From positions 4,092,001 to 4,156,000 of the forward strand of contig NZ_CP059068.1 in the NCBI RefSeq assembly GCF_017798165.1: a stretch of DNA of 64,000 bases, given 5' to 3'. This document shows positions 36,261-46,258 of the stretch, piece by piece (within the stretch, counting starts at the first letter, position 1; each line of letters begins with the position of its first letter). The stretch is from Rhodoferax sp. AJA081-3. Lineage in GTDB: Bacteria; Pseudomonadota; Gammaproteobacteria; Burkholderiales; Burkholderiaceae_C. The position numbers and the translations under genes were made by a program. Under the pieces are notes generated by a model. That model was not told the DNA's origin. It searched no databases and saw only the letters and a program-made list of their open reading frames with translations.

Positions 36261-39200
36261 ATGTCATCGAATTCTGCCGCTCCCGGCGACAATGAACTGG
36301 CAGTCAGTGACTTGGGCCCTTTGGCCTGGGTGCTGGACGAGCTCCGCAAGTCCCTGGACGGTGCGACCAAGGCGCTGCGGCGTTTTGTTCGCGATGCAGA
36401 ATTGGCCAGAGGGTCCAATCTTTCCGAACTTGACGCTAGCCACCTGCGCATTGCGCGCCAGCAACTGCACCAGGCTGTAGGTGCCTTGGAGATGGTGGGC
36501 TTGAGTGCGCCCGCCAAGATGCTGCGCGCCATGGAGGGCCTGGCCCAGAAATTTGTGCAGCGCCCTGAGTTGTGCAGTGAAGACGCTGCCAACCGGGTAG
36601 AGCGGGCCAGTTTTGCGCTGACCGAGTACCTGGAAGGTGTGCTCAAGGGCAAGACCGCGTCGTCCGTTGCACTGTTTCCCCAATACCGGGCCGTCTTGGA
36701 GCTGGCGGGTGGCGAAAGCGGACATCCTGCCGATCTGTGGCCCATTGAATGGCGCTGGTTGAATGTTCCGCTGCAGCCGGGCATTGAGGCGCAGTCGTTC
36801 ACGACCAGTTTGCGCGGACAGATGGACCAGGCTGTGTTGCGCGTGATGCGCACCGGTGACCGCAAGGCTGCGCGCCGCATGGGTGATCTGTGTGCCGGTT
36901 TGGCGGTGGGACAGGCACAGATTGAGCCCCGTACGTTTTGGGCCATTTGTGCTGCGTTTTTTGAAGGCGTGGCCTTGGGGCTTTGCCCTGACGACGTGTA
37001 CACCAAACGTGCCGCTTCGCGCGTGTTGCGCCAGTACACCTCGCTGGCCAAGGGAGATATGGCGATCTCGGATCGTCTGGCCCATGACCTGGTGTTTTTC
37101 TGTTCTTTGTCGGTGCCGGGCGCGGACCAAAGTGCCCCGGCACTGAAGGCGGTGCGTGCGGCTTATGGTCTGGAGCGTAGCAAACCGGTCCAGTACGAAA
37201 CCGAGCAGTTTGGGCGTTTTGACCCGGCGCTGATGGTTCTGGCGCGTAAGCGTATTGCGGCTGCCGCAGAGACATGGTCTGCACTGGCCGGTGGTGACAC
37301 CAATCGTTTGAAAGTGGTCACTGAGCAGTTTGGCGCGGTATCTGAATCGGTTATCAAGCTGCATCCCGAGAGTGGTGAATTAGGCCGTGCACTGACCCGC
37401 GCGATTGACAGTACGGTCCGCTCCGGTGCGGCGCCTGTTGCGCCCGTTGCGATGGAGGTTGCAACCGCCATCTTGTACCTTGAGGCTGCCTACGACGATC
37501 TGGACCCGACAGAAGCTAATATGGCGGAGCGCAGCGCCCGCTTGGCCGTTCGCTTGGAGCACGTCAGCACAGGCGGACAACCCGAGCCGCTGGAATCGTG
37601 GATGGAAGAGCTGTACCGCCGGGTTAGCGATCGCCAAACCATGGGTAGTGTGGTGGATGAGCTGCGCACCACCTTGGCCGAAGTCGAAAAATCGCTGGAC
37701 CAGTTTTTCCGTAACCCGCAAGACAAGGCACCGCTGCGCGAGGTTCCCAGCCAGCTGGCGCAAATGCGCGGTGTGTTCTCGGTACTGGGTCTGGATCAGC
37801 CGTCCTTGGCGGCGTTGCGCATGCGCGCCAGCGTTGAGCAGTTCCTGGTCGATGACATCGACGAAGCAACCGCACGGCGTGGCATTTTCGAGAAGTTGGG
37901 GAATAGCCTGGGGGCCATGGGCTTCCTGATTGACATGCTGAGCTACCAGCGTGCGCTGGCCAAGAAGCTGTTTGTCTACGACGAAGACTTGGGTGAATTT
38001 AAACCTTTGATGGGCCGTGAGCGTGCGCCAGACGAGGCCGTGGCCGAGCCGGAAGTCGTTCAGGCGCCCGAGGCAGCTCCTGTACAAGCTGCAGTTGAAC
38101 CCGCATTCGACACCACGCAGGCTTTGTCTGCCCCGGTTGCTCCCGTCGTGCCCGCTGCTGCGGCACCGGTCGCGCCAGTGGTTGAGGAGTTGTCGGAAGA
38201 CGAAGCTGAGTTGATCGATATCTTCCTGGAAGAGGCGCGCGAAGTGGTGCAGAACGGCTTGGCGGCCGTCAGTGCGCTGGTCGAAGATCCTTCCAATCTG
38301 GCCGACCAGACTACGCTGCGCCGTGCGTTCCACACACTCAAGGGAAGCTCCCGCATGGTGGGGCTCAATGAGTTTGGCGAAGCTGCATGGTCTTTTGAGC
38401 AGTTGTTCAACAACTGGTTGGCCGAACAACGTCCCGCCAGCGAGGATCTGATTACCGCGGCCAGCACAGCCATGCAGGCCTTTGGCCGGTGGGTTGACGA
38501 TATTGCCAACCACACCGCTGGGCAGTGGAACGCGCAGGACTTCCGCAAGTCCTCTGACTCGTTGCGTTTGAATGGCATCTGGATTCCGCTGGTAACACCC
38601 GCAGCGGCAGCGCCGCAGCCCGTGGTGTCTGTGCCCGAAGTATTAGAAGCGGCAGAATTGGTAGAGACTTCAGAAGCGCCCGCGGTCGATGTGGCGCTCG
38701 CGCAGTCAGAACCCGAAGTTACACCTGCCGAAGAAGAAGCCCGTCCCGATTTCGCTTCGACCCAAACGTTTGGTTTTGAAAACACGCAGGCCTTCCCGCA
38801 TGACAGCAAGCCTGGAGTCCGAGAAGGCATTCAGGGCGCAACCGAGGTCACCGAGGTCGACTTCGGTGATTTCGACTTCGGAGATCTCTCCGGAGCGGCC
38901 AAACCCGAACCTGTGCGCGAAGAGCCTGCCTTGCCCGCTGCGGTGGAAGAACCCGTTGTCGCCGCGTTTGAGCCGGCTACCGAGGAAGTCACTGCAGCAG
39001 AGGCCAGTGCACCCCAGGATGGTTATGCACTGCTGGATGCAGAGCTGGTAGAGCCGGAAGCGCTTGCAGAGCCACAACCAGAGCCTCTGCCAGAATTGCT
39101 GGAAGACCTGGCAGTGGTTGAACCTCTGCTTGTTGAGCCCGAACCTGAACCTGTCGTTGAACCGGAACCCACAGCACCCGTGCTGGAAGCGCCTGTTGAC

Positions 39201-42200
39201 GAGTTGGAACTTGCCGTGCCGGAAGTTTTACTGGTACCCGAAGCCCCTGTGGTGGTCGAAGAAATCGACGAACAGGTCAAGGTCATTGGCCATCTGCGGC
39301 TGAGCATTCCGCTGTACAACGTCTACCTGAACGAAGCAGACGAATGGTCGCGGCGCTTGCAGGTCGAGCTCAGCGAATGGGCTATGGAGCTGCAGAAACC
39401 CTTGCCGGACTCGCTGGTTTCGCTGGCCCATTCATTGTTGGGCAGTTCGGCTACGGTCGGGTTTACCGCTTTGTCGGACATGGCTCGTGCGTTGGAGCAA
39501 GCGTTGCAACACGTGCAACTGCACCGCCAGGGTACGGCCGAGCAGGCAGAAGTCTTCTCCAATGCGGCCGAAGACATTCGGCGCTTGCTGCACCAGTTCG
39601 CCGCCGGATTCCTCAAGGAATCGGATGCGGATGTGTTGGCCGCACTGCAAACCATTATCGAGACAGAGTTTCCTGCCGCAACCATCGATTCCGTCGCGGA
39701 TGCTTTGGATGACGAGTTGGCTCTCCCCGAGGTCGAAGAGCAAGAGTTGCACGCGGTGGTGGATACCCCTGCCGCAGAAGCCGTTGTGCCAGCACCTGCC
39801 GTGTTTGAGCCCACCAACGTGCCTGCACCTGCGCCCTTGTCGGTTGTTGCTGCGCCGCTCAATATTGCGCAGGCCGAAGACGACGATGACATCGATGCGC
39901 GTGACAGCCTGGACGATGACCTGTTCCCGATCTTCGAGGAGGAGGCTATTGAGCTGATGCCGCAATTGGGAACGGCGTTACGGGCATGGGTGGGCTCGCC
40001 AGACAATCTGAAGGCCCGCAACGAGGTGTTGCGTGTGTTGCACACGCTCAAAGGCAGTGCCCGCTTGGCTGGCGCTATGCGTTTGGGCGAAATGTCGCAC
40101 CGCATGGAATCGAGCATCGAACAAATCGGTACCGAGCAGATTCAGCAGGTTCAGCTTGAACCGCTGTTAACGCGCTTTGACGGTTTGCAGGCGACGTTTA
40201 ATGCCTTGGGTGGAGCGCCTGTCGCGGTAGAGGTAGCCCCGGTAGAAGTATTGCCCGCGGCAACGACAGCCACAGCCGGTGTAACTCCCGCCGTGACAGC
40301 CGCACCCGTGCGTGTTGCGCCACGCGGGCTGGCCGCTGTAACACCCGTACGGCAAACTGCCCACCATTCGGTGCGCGTGCGTTCACAACTGCTGGACCGT
40401 TTGGTCAACCAGGCAGGCGAGGTGATGATTTCCCGCGCCCGTATGGAGGCGCGGCTGACCCAGCTGCGCGCATCTCTGACCGACTTGACAGGCAATCTGG
40501 AGCGTTTGCGCAGCCAGTTGCGCGACGTGGAGCTGCAATCCGAATCCCAGATGCAGTCGCGTTTGGCGCAAACCAAGGATTCTGCGCAGGCCTTCGATCC
40601 GCTGGAGTTCGACCGATTTACCCGCGTGCAGGAACTGACCCGCATGATGGCAGAGTCCGTGCACGACGTGGCCACGGTGCAGCGCAATTTGCAGCGCTCC
40701 ATTGAAGGTGCTGAAGACGATTTGATCGCCCAGGGCCGCCAAGCCCGAGAGTTGCAACGGGATCTGCTGCGCACACGCATGGTCGAGTTCGAAAGCATTT
40801 CGGACCGCCTATATGGTGTGGTTCGCCAGGCCGCCAAGGATTCTGGCAAACAGGTCAAGCTGGACATTACCGGCGGCTCCATTGAAATGGACCGTGGTGT
40901 GTTGGACCGCATGGGCCCCGCGTTTGAACACATGTTGCGCAATTCGGTGGCGCACGGTGTCGAAAGCGCGGCAGACCGGGTGGCGGCAGGCAAGGCCCCT
41001 GTAGGCACCATCACCATTCACGTCAACCAGGAAAGTAACGACGTGTCGGTGTCTTTCAGTGACGATGGTGGCGGTTTGCACCTGGACAAAATCCGCGCCA
41101 AAGCCATTGCCAACGGTGTGTTGTCTGCAGATGAGACATTGAGCGATAGCGACGCTGCCAATCTGATTTTTACACCCGGATTCTCTACCGCTGACCAGGT
41201 CACCGAGTTGTCAGGCCGCGGTATTGGCATGGACGTGGTGCGCTCTGAGGTGAACGCCTTGGGTGGCCGCATCGAAACCGCCACCGAATACGGTCGCGGA
41301 ACCACCTTCAAGGTCATTCTGCCGTTGACCACGGCGGTGACCCAGGTTGTGATGTTGCGCGTGGGTGAGTTCACGATTGGTGTTCCGTCTGGCCTGGTTG
41401 AAACCGTGTTGCGCACGCCGGCTGCCGTACTGGAGCAGGCCTACCAGCGTGACGGTTTCGATATGGCGGGCCAGATGCTGCCCTTCTTCTGGGCGGGCGC
41501 CTTGTTGCAGGTGTCTGCGCAGAGTACCGAGCCACAGACCAAGACACGTTCTGTTGCCGTCTTCCGCAGCGCGGGTCAACGCCTGGCCCTGCACGTGGAT
41601 GAAATCTTGGGCAACCGAGAGGTTGTGGTCAAGAACTTGGGCCCGCAGCTGGCGCAATTGCCCGGTTTGGCGGGCGTGTCGGTGCTGGCATCGGGTGCCG
41701 TGGCGCTGATCTACAACCCTGTTGCTTTGGCAGCGGTGTATGGTGACCAAGCCCGTGCATTGCACAAGTCGGCGGAGGTGGCACAAGCGGCTGCGGACAG
41801 CGGTAGCCAGGTTGCCGCACCCACACAGACACTGGTGGGCGCTGTCAACCAGGTGCCGCTGATCCTGGTGGTCGACGATTCCATCACCGTGCGCCGTGTG
41901 ACCCAGCGCCTGCTCAAGCGCGAAGGTTACCGTGTCGCGCTGGCTTCCGATGGTTTGGACGCTCTGGAAAAACTCCAGGAAGAAAAACCAACGGTGGTGT
42001 TGTCCGACATTGAAATGCCGCGTATGGATGGCTTCGATTTGGCCCGCAATATCCGCGGTGATGCCAAGCTGCGTGATCTGCCCATCATCATGATCACGTC
42101 CCGTATCGCTGGCAAACACCGTGAACATGCCAAAGAACTGGGTGTGGACCACTACCTGGGCAAGCCCTATTCGGAAGACGAGTTGCTTGGTTTGGTGCGC

Positions 42201-42230
42201 AGCTACTGCGCAACCGCTGTAGTTGCTTAA
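36261..42230 (+). CDS. chpA: ChpA/PilL-type hybrid chemosensory histidine kinase
   Basis: 1,989 residues. Order: an N-terminal helical domain (about 1-130), a second Hpt-like bundle without a phospho-His (about 460-570), Hpt with H691 (AFHTLKGSSRMVG), an acidic Pro-rich linker (about 770-1005), Hpt with H1057 (LAHSLLGSSATVG), Hpt with H1261 (VLHTLKGSARLAG), a CheA dimerisation and ATPase core (MLRNSVAHGVE, DDGGGL, GRGIGMDVV), a CheW-like domain and a receiver with D1872/D1873 and phospho-acceptor D1916. It phosphorylates PilG and PilH. No methyltransferase (pilK) or methylesterase (chpB) follows. Confidence 0.93.
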   Translation: MSSNSAAPGDNELAVSDLGPLAWVLDELRKSLDGATKALRRFVRDAELARGSNLSELDASHLRIARQQLHQAVGALEMVGLSAPAKMLRAMEGLAQKFVQRPELCSEDAANRVERASFALTEYLEGVLKGKTASSVALFPQYRAVLELAGGESGHPADLWPIEWRWLNVPLQPGIEAQSFTTSLRGQMDQAVLRVMRTGDRKAARRMGDLCAGLAVGQAQIEPRTFWAICAAFFEGVALGLCPDDVYTKRAASRVLRQYTSLAKGDMAISDRLAHDLVFFCSLSVPGADQSAPALKAVRAAYGLERSKPVQYETEQFGRFDPALMVLARKRIAAAAETWSALAGGDTNRLKVVTEQFGAVSESVIKLHPESGELGRALTRAIDSTVRSGAAPVAPVAMEVATAILYLEAAYDDLDPTEANMAERSARLAVRLEHVSTGGQPEPLESWMEELYRRVSDRQTMGSVVDELRTTLAEVEKSLDQFFRNPQDKAPLREVPSQLAQMRGVFSVLGLDQPSLAALRMRASVEQFLVDDIDEATARRGIFEKLGNSLGAMGFLIDMLSYQRALAKKLFVYDEDLGEFKPLMGRERAPDEAVAEPEVVQAPEAAPVQAAVEPAFDTTQALSAPVAPVVPAAAAPVAPVVEELSEDEAELIDIFLEEAREVVQNGLAAVSALVEDPSNLADQTTLRRAFHTLKGSSRMVGLNEFGEAAWSFEQLFNNWLAEQRPASEDLITAASTAMQAFGRWVDDIANHTAGQWNAQDFRKSSDSLRLNGIWIPLVTPAAAAPQPVVSVPEVLEAAELVETSEAPAVDVALAQSEPEVTPAEEEARPDFASTQTFGFENTQAFPHDSKPGVREGIQGATEVTEVDFGDFDFGDLSGAAKPEPVREEPALPAAVEEPVVAAFEPATEEVTAAEASAPQDGYALLDAELVEPEALAEPQPEPLPELLEDLAVVEPLLVEPEPEPVVEPEPTAPVLEAPVDELELAVPEVLLVPEAPVVVEEIDEQVKVIGHLRLSIPLYNVYLNEADEWSRRLQVELSEWAMELQKPLPDSLVSLAHSLLGSSATVGFTALSDMARALEQALQHVQLHRQGTAEQAEVFSNAAEDIRRLLHQFAAGFLKESDADVLAALQTIIETEFPAATIDSVADALDDELALPEVEEQELHAVVDTPAAEAVVPAPAVFEPTNVPAPAPLSVVAAPLNIAQAEDDDDIDARDSLDDDLFPIFEEEAIELMPQLGTALRAWVGSPDNLKARNEVLRVLHTLKGSARLAGAMRLGEMSHRMESSIEQIGTEQIQQVQLEPLLTRFDGLQATFNALGGAPVAVEVAPVEVLPAATTATAGVTPAVTAAPVRVAPRGLAAVTPVRQTAHHSVRVRSQLLDRLVNQAGEVMISRARMEARLTQLRASLTDLTGNLERLRSQLRDVELQSESQMQSRLAQTKDSAQAFDPLEFDRFTRVQELTRMMAESVHDVATVQRNLQRSIEGAEDDLIAQGRQARELQRDLLRTRMVEFESISDRLYGVVRQAAKDSGKQVKLDITGGSIEMDRGVLDRMGPAFEHMLRNSVAHGVESAADRVAAGKAPVGTITIHVNQESNDVSVSFSDDGGGLHLDKIRAKAIANGVLSADETLSDSDAANLIFTPGFSTADQVTELSGRGIGMDVVRSEVNALGGRIETATEYGRGTTFKVILPLTTAVTQVVMLRVGEFTIGVPSGLVETVLRTPAAVLEQAYQRDGFDMAGQMLPFFWAGALLQVSAQSTEPQTKTRSVAVFRSAGQRLALHVDEILGNREVVVKNLGPQLAQLPGLAGVSVLASGAVALIYNPVALAAVYGDQARALHKSAEVAQAAADSGSQVAAPTQTLVGAVNQVPLILVVDDSITVRRVTQRLLKREGYRVALASDGLDALEKLQEEKPTVVLSDIEMPRMDGFDLARNIRGDAKLRDLPIIMITSRIAGKHREHAKELGVDHYLGKPYSEDELLGLVRSYCATAVVA

Positions 42231-42245
42231 AACGGCTGGCCCCAA

Positions 42246-42271
42246 AGCCGCCCCGGTGAGCCGCGGCGGCT
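42246..42271 (+). terminator. Possible terminator after chpA
   Basis: AGCCGCC (42246-42252) and GGCGGCT (42265-42271) form a 7-bp GC-rich stem with a 12-nt loop, followed by ATTTAGTTATTTTTT. The T-run is interrupted, so efficiency is doubtful. Its position between the convergent chpA and photolyase genes fits. Confidence 0.4.
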
Positions 42272-42277
42272 ATTTAG

Positions 42278-43741
42278 TTATTTTTTGACGACCGCGTAGC
42301 GTTGCAGTGTTAACGCGCGCGCTTCGGCATGGTCCACAACCGGTTGTGGGTAGTTCTTGCCCAGCTCGACACCCGCTGCTGCCAGTTCCAGGGCCCCTAG
42401 CTTCCAGGGTGCGTGGATCTGCTTGGCGTTCAAATTGGCGAGTTGCGGTACATACCGTTTGACGAACTTGCCCAGCGTGTCAAACTTCTCGCTCTGGTTG
42501 ATGGGGTTGAAGATGCGGAAGTAAGGCTGGGCATCGCAGCCGCTGGAGCTGACCCATTGCCAGCCGCCGTTGTTGGCAGACAGGTCGAAGTCGTTCAGTT
42601 TTTCCGCAAAGTAGCGTTCACCCCAGCGCCAGTCCAGCCCCAGATGTTTGACCAAAAAACTGCCCGTCACCATGCGCAGGCGGTTGTGCATATACCCCGT
42701 CTGGTTCAGTTGGGCCATCGCCGCGTCCACCAAGGGGTAACCGGTAGCACCCTCGCACCAGGCTCTGTACAAGGCCTGGGCGTGCGCGCCCTGCTCCCAT
42801 TGGATGGCGTCGTATTCGGGCTTGAAGGCGTTGTGGACCACATGCGGAAAATTGGCCAACACCTGGAAATAAAAGTCCCTCCAGATCAGTTCCCCCAGCC
42901 ACACCGCAGCGCCTGCGCTGCCGTCCAGTTGGCGCTGCAGGGCCAGCCCCACCAGCTGGCGGACCGACACAGTGCCAAAACGCAGGTGCACGCTCAGGTA
43001 ACTTGGCCCTTTGACCGCAGGGAAATCGCGTGTTTCACCGTAACGGTCCATGCGATCCCAAAAGTCCTCCACCAGTTTGCCCGCAGCCTGTTCACCCGGT
43101 TTTATACCCAGCGCCTTGAGGTTGGTTGTCTCAAAGCCCAGGCTCTCCAGGCTGGGCACTTCGTGCCGATAGGCAGCAGGACGTTCAGCCAAAGCCTGCG
43201 CAAAAGGCTGGCAGTCATGCTGTACGGGGGGGACATCACCCAGGCGTGCCAGCCAGGCCCGTTTGTAAGGGGTGAACACACCATAGGGGTTGCCGGTTTG
43301 TGTCAGCACCTCGCGGCGTTCAAAAATGACATGGTCCTTCACCGTCATCCACGCAATGCCTTGAGCGCGCAGGGCAGTTTCCACCACGTGGTCACGCGTT
43401 ATGGCCTGTGGTTCGTAGTCGTGCGCCGCAAAAACCGCATTTGCGCCCAGGCCTGCAGCCATTGCAGGTATGGCTTCACTGGCCACTGCGTGCAAAACAA
43501 TCAAGCCGGCCTGGGGCTTGCCAGCCAGGGTGCGCAGGCTGGCATCCAGTTCCACCAGCGTCTCGCGAATAAACTCCACCCGCCGGTCGGCGCGCGGTAA
43601 GCCATCCAGAATGCTGCGGTCCAGCACAAAAATGCAATGCACCTGCTTGCAGTGTTGCAGTGCGTCGCAGAGGGCTGCATTGTCTTGCACACGCAAGTCG
43701 CGGCGAAACCAAACCAAACCGGTGTCAAATTCTTTGTGCAT
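42278..43741 (-). CDS. phrB: Deoxyribodipyrimidine photolyase
   Basis: 487 residues. N-terminal antenna domain (FDTGLVWFRRDLRVQDNAAL) and C-terminal FAD-binding helical domain with WRDFYFQVLANFPHV, MHNRLRMVTGSFLVKHLGLDWRWGERYF and NNGGWQWVSSSGCDAQPYFRIFNP, the class I CPD photolyase signatures including the Trp electron chain. It repairs UV-induced pyrimidine dimers with light. The ATG at 43741 starts MHKEFDTGLVWF; open frame further upstream overlaps the divergent yqgE and is rejected. A cryptochrome-type function is possible but the sequence favours photolyase. Confidence 0.93.
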   Translation of the reverse strand: MHKEFDTGLVWFRRDLRVQDNAALCDALQHCKQVHCIFVLDRSILDGLPRADRRVEFIRETLVELDASLRTLAGKPQAGLIVLHAVASEAIPAMAAGLGANAVFAAHDYEPQAITRDHVVETALRAQGIAWMTVKDHVIFERREVLTQTGNPYGVFTPYKRAWLARLGDVPPVQHDCQPFAQALAERPAAYRHEVPSLESLGFETTNLKALGIKPGEQAAGKLVEDFWDRMDRYGETRDFPAVKGPSYLSVHLRFGTVSVRQLVGLALQRQLDGSAGAAVWLGELIWRDFYFQVLANFPHVVHNAFKPEYDAIQWEQGAHAQALYRAWCEGATGYPLVDAAMAQLNQTGYMHNRLRMVTGSFLVKHLGLDWRWGERYFAEKLNDFDLSANNGGWQWVSSSGCDAQPYFRIFNPINQSEKFDTLGKFVKRYVPQLANLNAKQIHAPWKLGALELAAAGVELGKNYPQPVVDHAEARALTLQRYAVVKK

Positions 43742-43762
43742 GGGAGCCGCTAAAATCAATTC

Positions 43763-44362
43763 ATGTCCGGCGATTCTGCACCCATCAACCTCACCAATCA
43801 CTTTCTGATCGCAATGCCCGGACTGGAGGATGCGATATTTTCCAAGAGCGTGGTCTATGTGTGTGAGCACACCCCACGGGGTGCTCTCGGGCTGGTTATC
43901 AACAAGCCGGCCGAGCTGAAGATGGAAGCCTTGTTTGGCAAGATCGATTTGCCGCTCAAGCGCCTGGACCTGACCGATGCACCCGTCTTGCAGGGCGGCC
44001 CGGTGCAGACGGAGCGCGGCTTTGTGCTGCACGAACCCATATTCTCGGAAAGTGAAAAGCCCGAGCAGTCTTTGTATGCGTCCACCATGAGCATTCCCGG
44101 TGGGCTGGAGATGACAACCTCCAAAGACGTGCTCGAAGCCATCTCCAGTGGTTCAGGGCCACGCAGGGTGTTGGTCTCACTGGGTTATTCGGCCTGGGGC
44201 GAAGGCCAGCTGGAAAGCGAGCTGGGTGAGAACAGCTGGTTGACGGTGGACGCCGACCAATCCGTGATTTTTGACACGCCGGTTGAGCAGCGTTACGACA
44301 AGGCCCTGTCTTTGCTGGGCCTGCAGGCCTGGATGATTTCCTCGCAGGTGGGCCACGCATGA
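43763..44362 (+). CDS. YqgE/AlgH-family protein
   Basis: 199 residues, matching UPF0301: LTNHFLIAMPGLEDAIFSKSVVYVCEHTPRGALGLVINKP and VLQGGPVQTERGFVLHE are family hallmarks, as is VSLGYSAWGEGQLESE. The biochemical function is unknown; AlgH affects transcription in Pseudomonas. Its ATGA overlap with ruvX is conserved in many proteobacteria. It is the first gene of a six-gene operon extending to plsC. Confidence 0.93.
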   Translation: MSGDSAPINLTNHFLIAMPGLEDAIFSKSVVYVCEHTPRGALGLVINKPAELKMEALFGKIDLPLKRLDLTDAPVLQGGPVQTERGFVLHEPIFSESEKPEQSLYASTMSIPGGLEMTTSKDVLEAISSGSGPRRVLVSLGYSAWGEGQLESELGENSWLTVDADQSVIFDTPVEQRYDKALSLLGLQAWMISSQVGHA

Positions 44363-44781
44363 GCGGCGCACCGGCTGCCCCCGCGGTTGTGGCGCCGAAT
44401 CTGAACAGCTTTTTAGCCATCGACTTTGGTATGAAGCGCACCGGCGTCGCCGTCGGCAACCGCATGATGCGCACCGCCACGTCGGTCGGCACTGTCAAGG
44501 CCGAAGGTGATGCACGTTTTGCGCTGATTGAAAAACACGTGAAGGAATGGCAGCCCGATGCGCTGGTGATTGGTGTGCCCTACCACCCCGATGGGGCGGC
44601 CCATGAGAACACCGCGCGGGCACAAAAATTTGGCCGCCAGTTGCATGGCCGCTTCAAGTTGCCGGTGTTTGAGGTGGACGAACGTTACAGCACAACCGAG
44701 GCGATCAGCTCAGGCGCAAAAGACGCCGATGCCGCGTCGGCCTGCATTATTTTGGAACAGTTTTTGAGGAGTTTGCCGTGA
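44359..44781 (+). CDS. ruvX: Putative pre-16S rRNA nuclease / Holliday junction resolvase YqgF
   Basis: 140 residues, RNase H-like fold. The active-site acidic residues lie in LAIDFGMKRTGVAVG, VIGVPYHPDG, VDERYSTTEA and GAKDADAASACIIL. It processes the 5' end of 16S rRNA precursors and has been proposed as a Holliday junction resolvase. The start overlaps yqgE by 4 nt and the end overlaps pyrR by 4 nt (GTGA). Confidence 0.93.
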   Translation: MSGAPAAPAVVAPNLNSFLAIDFGMKRTGVAVGNRMMRTATSVGTVKAEGDARFALIEKHVKEWQPDALVIGVPYHPDGAAHENTARAQKFGRQLHGRFKLPVFEVDERYSTTEAISSGAKDADAASACIILEQFLRSLP

Positions 44782-45275
44782 GTATTTTGGCATTGGATGC
44801 GGAGGCGTTGTACAAGGAATTGCTGCGCGGCGTGCAGTTGATTTCTGGCGTGAATACGCGCCTTGTGGGTATCACTTCTGGTGGCGCCTGGCTGGCCGAA
44901 CGCTTGCAGCAAGACATGAAACTGCCAGGCGACGCGGGCAAGATTTCATCCGCCATGCACCGCGATGATTTTGCACAACGCGGCCTCTCCAGCGGCGGCC
45001 AGACGGTGCTGCCGTTTGACGTGAACGGCGCCGACATACTGATCCTGGACGACGTGTTGTACACCGGCCGCACGATACGCGCCGTCATCAACGAGCTGTT
45101 CGACTACGGTCGCCCGGCGAGTGTCAAGCTGGCGGTGCTGGTGGACCGGGGAGGGCGCGAACTGCCGGTGCAGGCTGACTTTGCCGCAGCCCGCGTAACG
45201 CTAGCCGCCGATCAATCCTTGGCATTGGCAAGAAGTGAAGCCGGCGTGTTTAGCTTCGATGTAAAGGCACGATGA
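44778..45275 (+). CDS. pyrR: PyrR-type phosphoribosyltransferase
   Basis: 165 residues with a GTG start overlapping ruvX. The PRPP-binding loop is [23 protein letters not shown], and [14 protein letters not shown] lies near the N-terminus. In Gram-positives PyrR is an RNA-binding attenuator with weak uracil phosphoribosyltransferase activity; in proteobacteria its regulatory role is less clear. Its place immediately ahead of pyrB supports a pyrimidine role. No PyrR-binding anti-antiterminator loop was recognised upstream. Confidence 0.92.
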   Translation: MSILALDAEALYKELLRGVQLISGVNTRLVGITSGGAWLAERLQQDMKLPGDAGKISSAMHRDDFAQRGLSSGGQTVLPFDVNGADILILDDVLYTGRTIRAVINELFDYGRPASVKLAVLVDRGGRELPVQADFAAARVTLAADQSLALARSEAGVFSFDVKAR

Positions 45276-46258
45276 CCATGCTCTACAAACGCAACCCCCA
45301 ACTCAACAAACACGGCGAACTCGTCCACCTGCTGTCGGTGGAGGGTCTGCCCAAGGCCACGCTGACCCATATCCTGGACACCGCAGCCAACTTCGTTTCG
45401 GTCAACGACCGCGAGGTGAAAAAGGTCCCGTTGTTGCGCGGCAAGAGCGTGTTCAACCTGTTCTTCGAAAACAGCACGCGCACCCGCACCACGTTCGAGA
45501 TCGCCGCCAAGCGTTTGTCGGCGGACGTCATCAATCTCGACATCGCACGCTCATCCGCCTCCAAGGGTGAATCGCTGCTGGACACCATCGCCAACCTCAG
45601 CGCCATGGCCGCCGACATGTTTGTCGTGCGCCACAGCGAATCCGGCGCGCCCTACCTGATCGCCCAACACGTGGCGCCCCATGTGCACGTCATCAACGCC
45701 GGTGACGGCCGCCATGCCCACCCCACACAGGGCCTGCTGGACATGTTCACGATCCGGCACTTCAAGAAAGACTTCTCCAACCTCACCGTGGCTATCGTGG
45801 GTGACGTGCTGCACTCGCGCGTGGCCCGCTCCGACATCCACGCGCTGACCACGCTCGGCTGCGCCGAGGTGCGTGTCGTCGGCCCCAAGACGCTGATCCC
45901 GTCCGACCTGTCGTATATGGGCGTGCGCGTCTGCCACACGCTGGAAGAGGGCATCAAGGACTGCGACGTCATCATCATGCTGCGCCTGCAAAACGAACGC
46001 ATGAGCGGCGCGCTGTTGCCCTCCATGCACGAATTCTTCAAGAGTTTTGGCCTCACGCCCGAGAAGCTGCAACTGGCCAAGCCGGATGCCATCGTTATGC
46101 ACCCCGGCCCCATCAACCGCGGGGTGGAGATTGACTCCGCCGTGGTGGATGGCAAGCAAAGCGTGATCCTGCCGCAGGTGACCTTCGGCATCGCAGTGCG
46201 CATGGCGGTGATGAGCATCGTAGCAGGCAACGAAGCCGATTCGCGGGGCGCAAAATGA
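45272..46258 (+). CDS. pyrB: Aspartate carbamoyltransferase catalytic subunit
   Basis: 328 residues. Carbamoyl-phosphate binding motif S68-T-R-T71 in [13 protein letters not shown], then [12 protein letters not shown], the HPTQ loop in [14 protein letters not shown] and [13 protein letters not shown] near the end. It catalyses the first committed step of pyrimidine synthesis. No pyrI is adjacent; instead it overlaps a dihydroorotase-like gene by 4 nt, the Pseudomonas-type arrangement in which an inactive PyrC' is needed for a stable dodecameric enzyme. Confidence 0.96.
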   Translation: MTMLYKRNPQLNKHGELVHLLSVEGLPKATLTHILDTAANFVSVNDREVKKVPLLRGKSVFNLFFENSTRTRTTFEIAAKRLSADVINLDIARSSASKGESLLDTIANLSAMAADMFVVRHSESGAPYLIAQHVAPHVHVINAGDGRHAHPTQGLLDMFTIRHFKKDFSNLTVAIVGDVLHSRVARSDIHALTTLGCAEVRVVGPKTLIPSDLSYMGVRVCHTLEEGIKDCDVIIMLRLQNERMSGALLPSMHEFFKSFGLTPEKLQLAKPDAIVMHPGPINRGVEIDSAVVDGKQSVILPQVTFGIAVRMAVMSIVAGNEADSRGAK

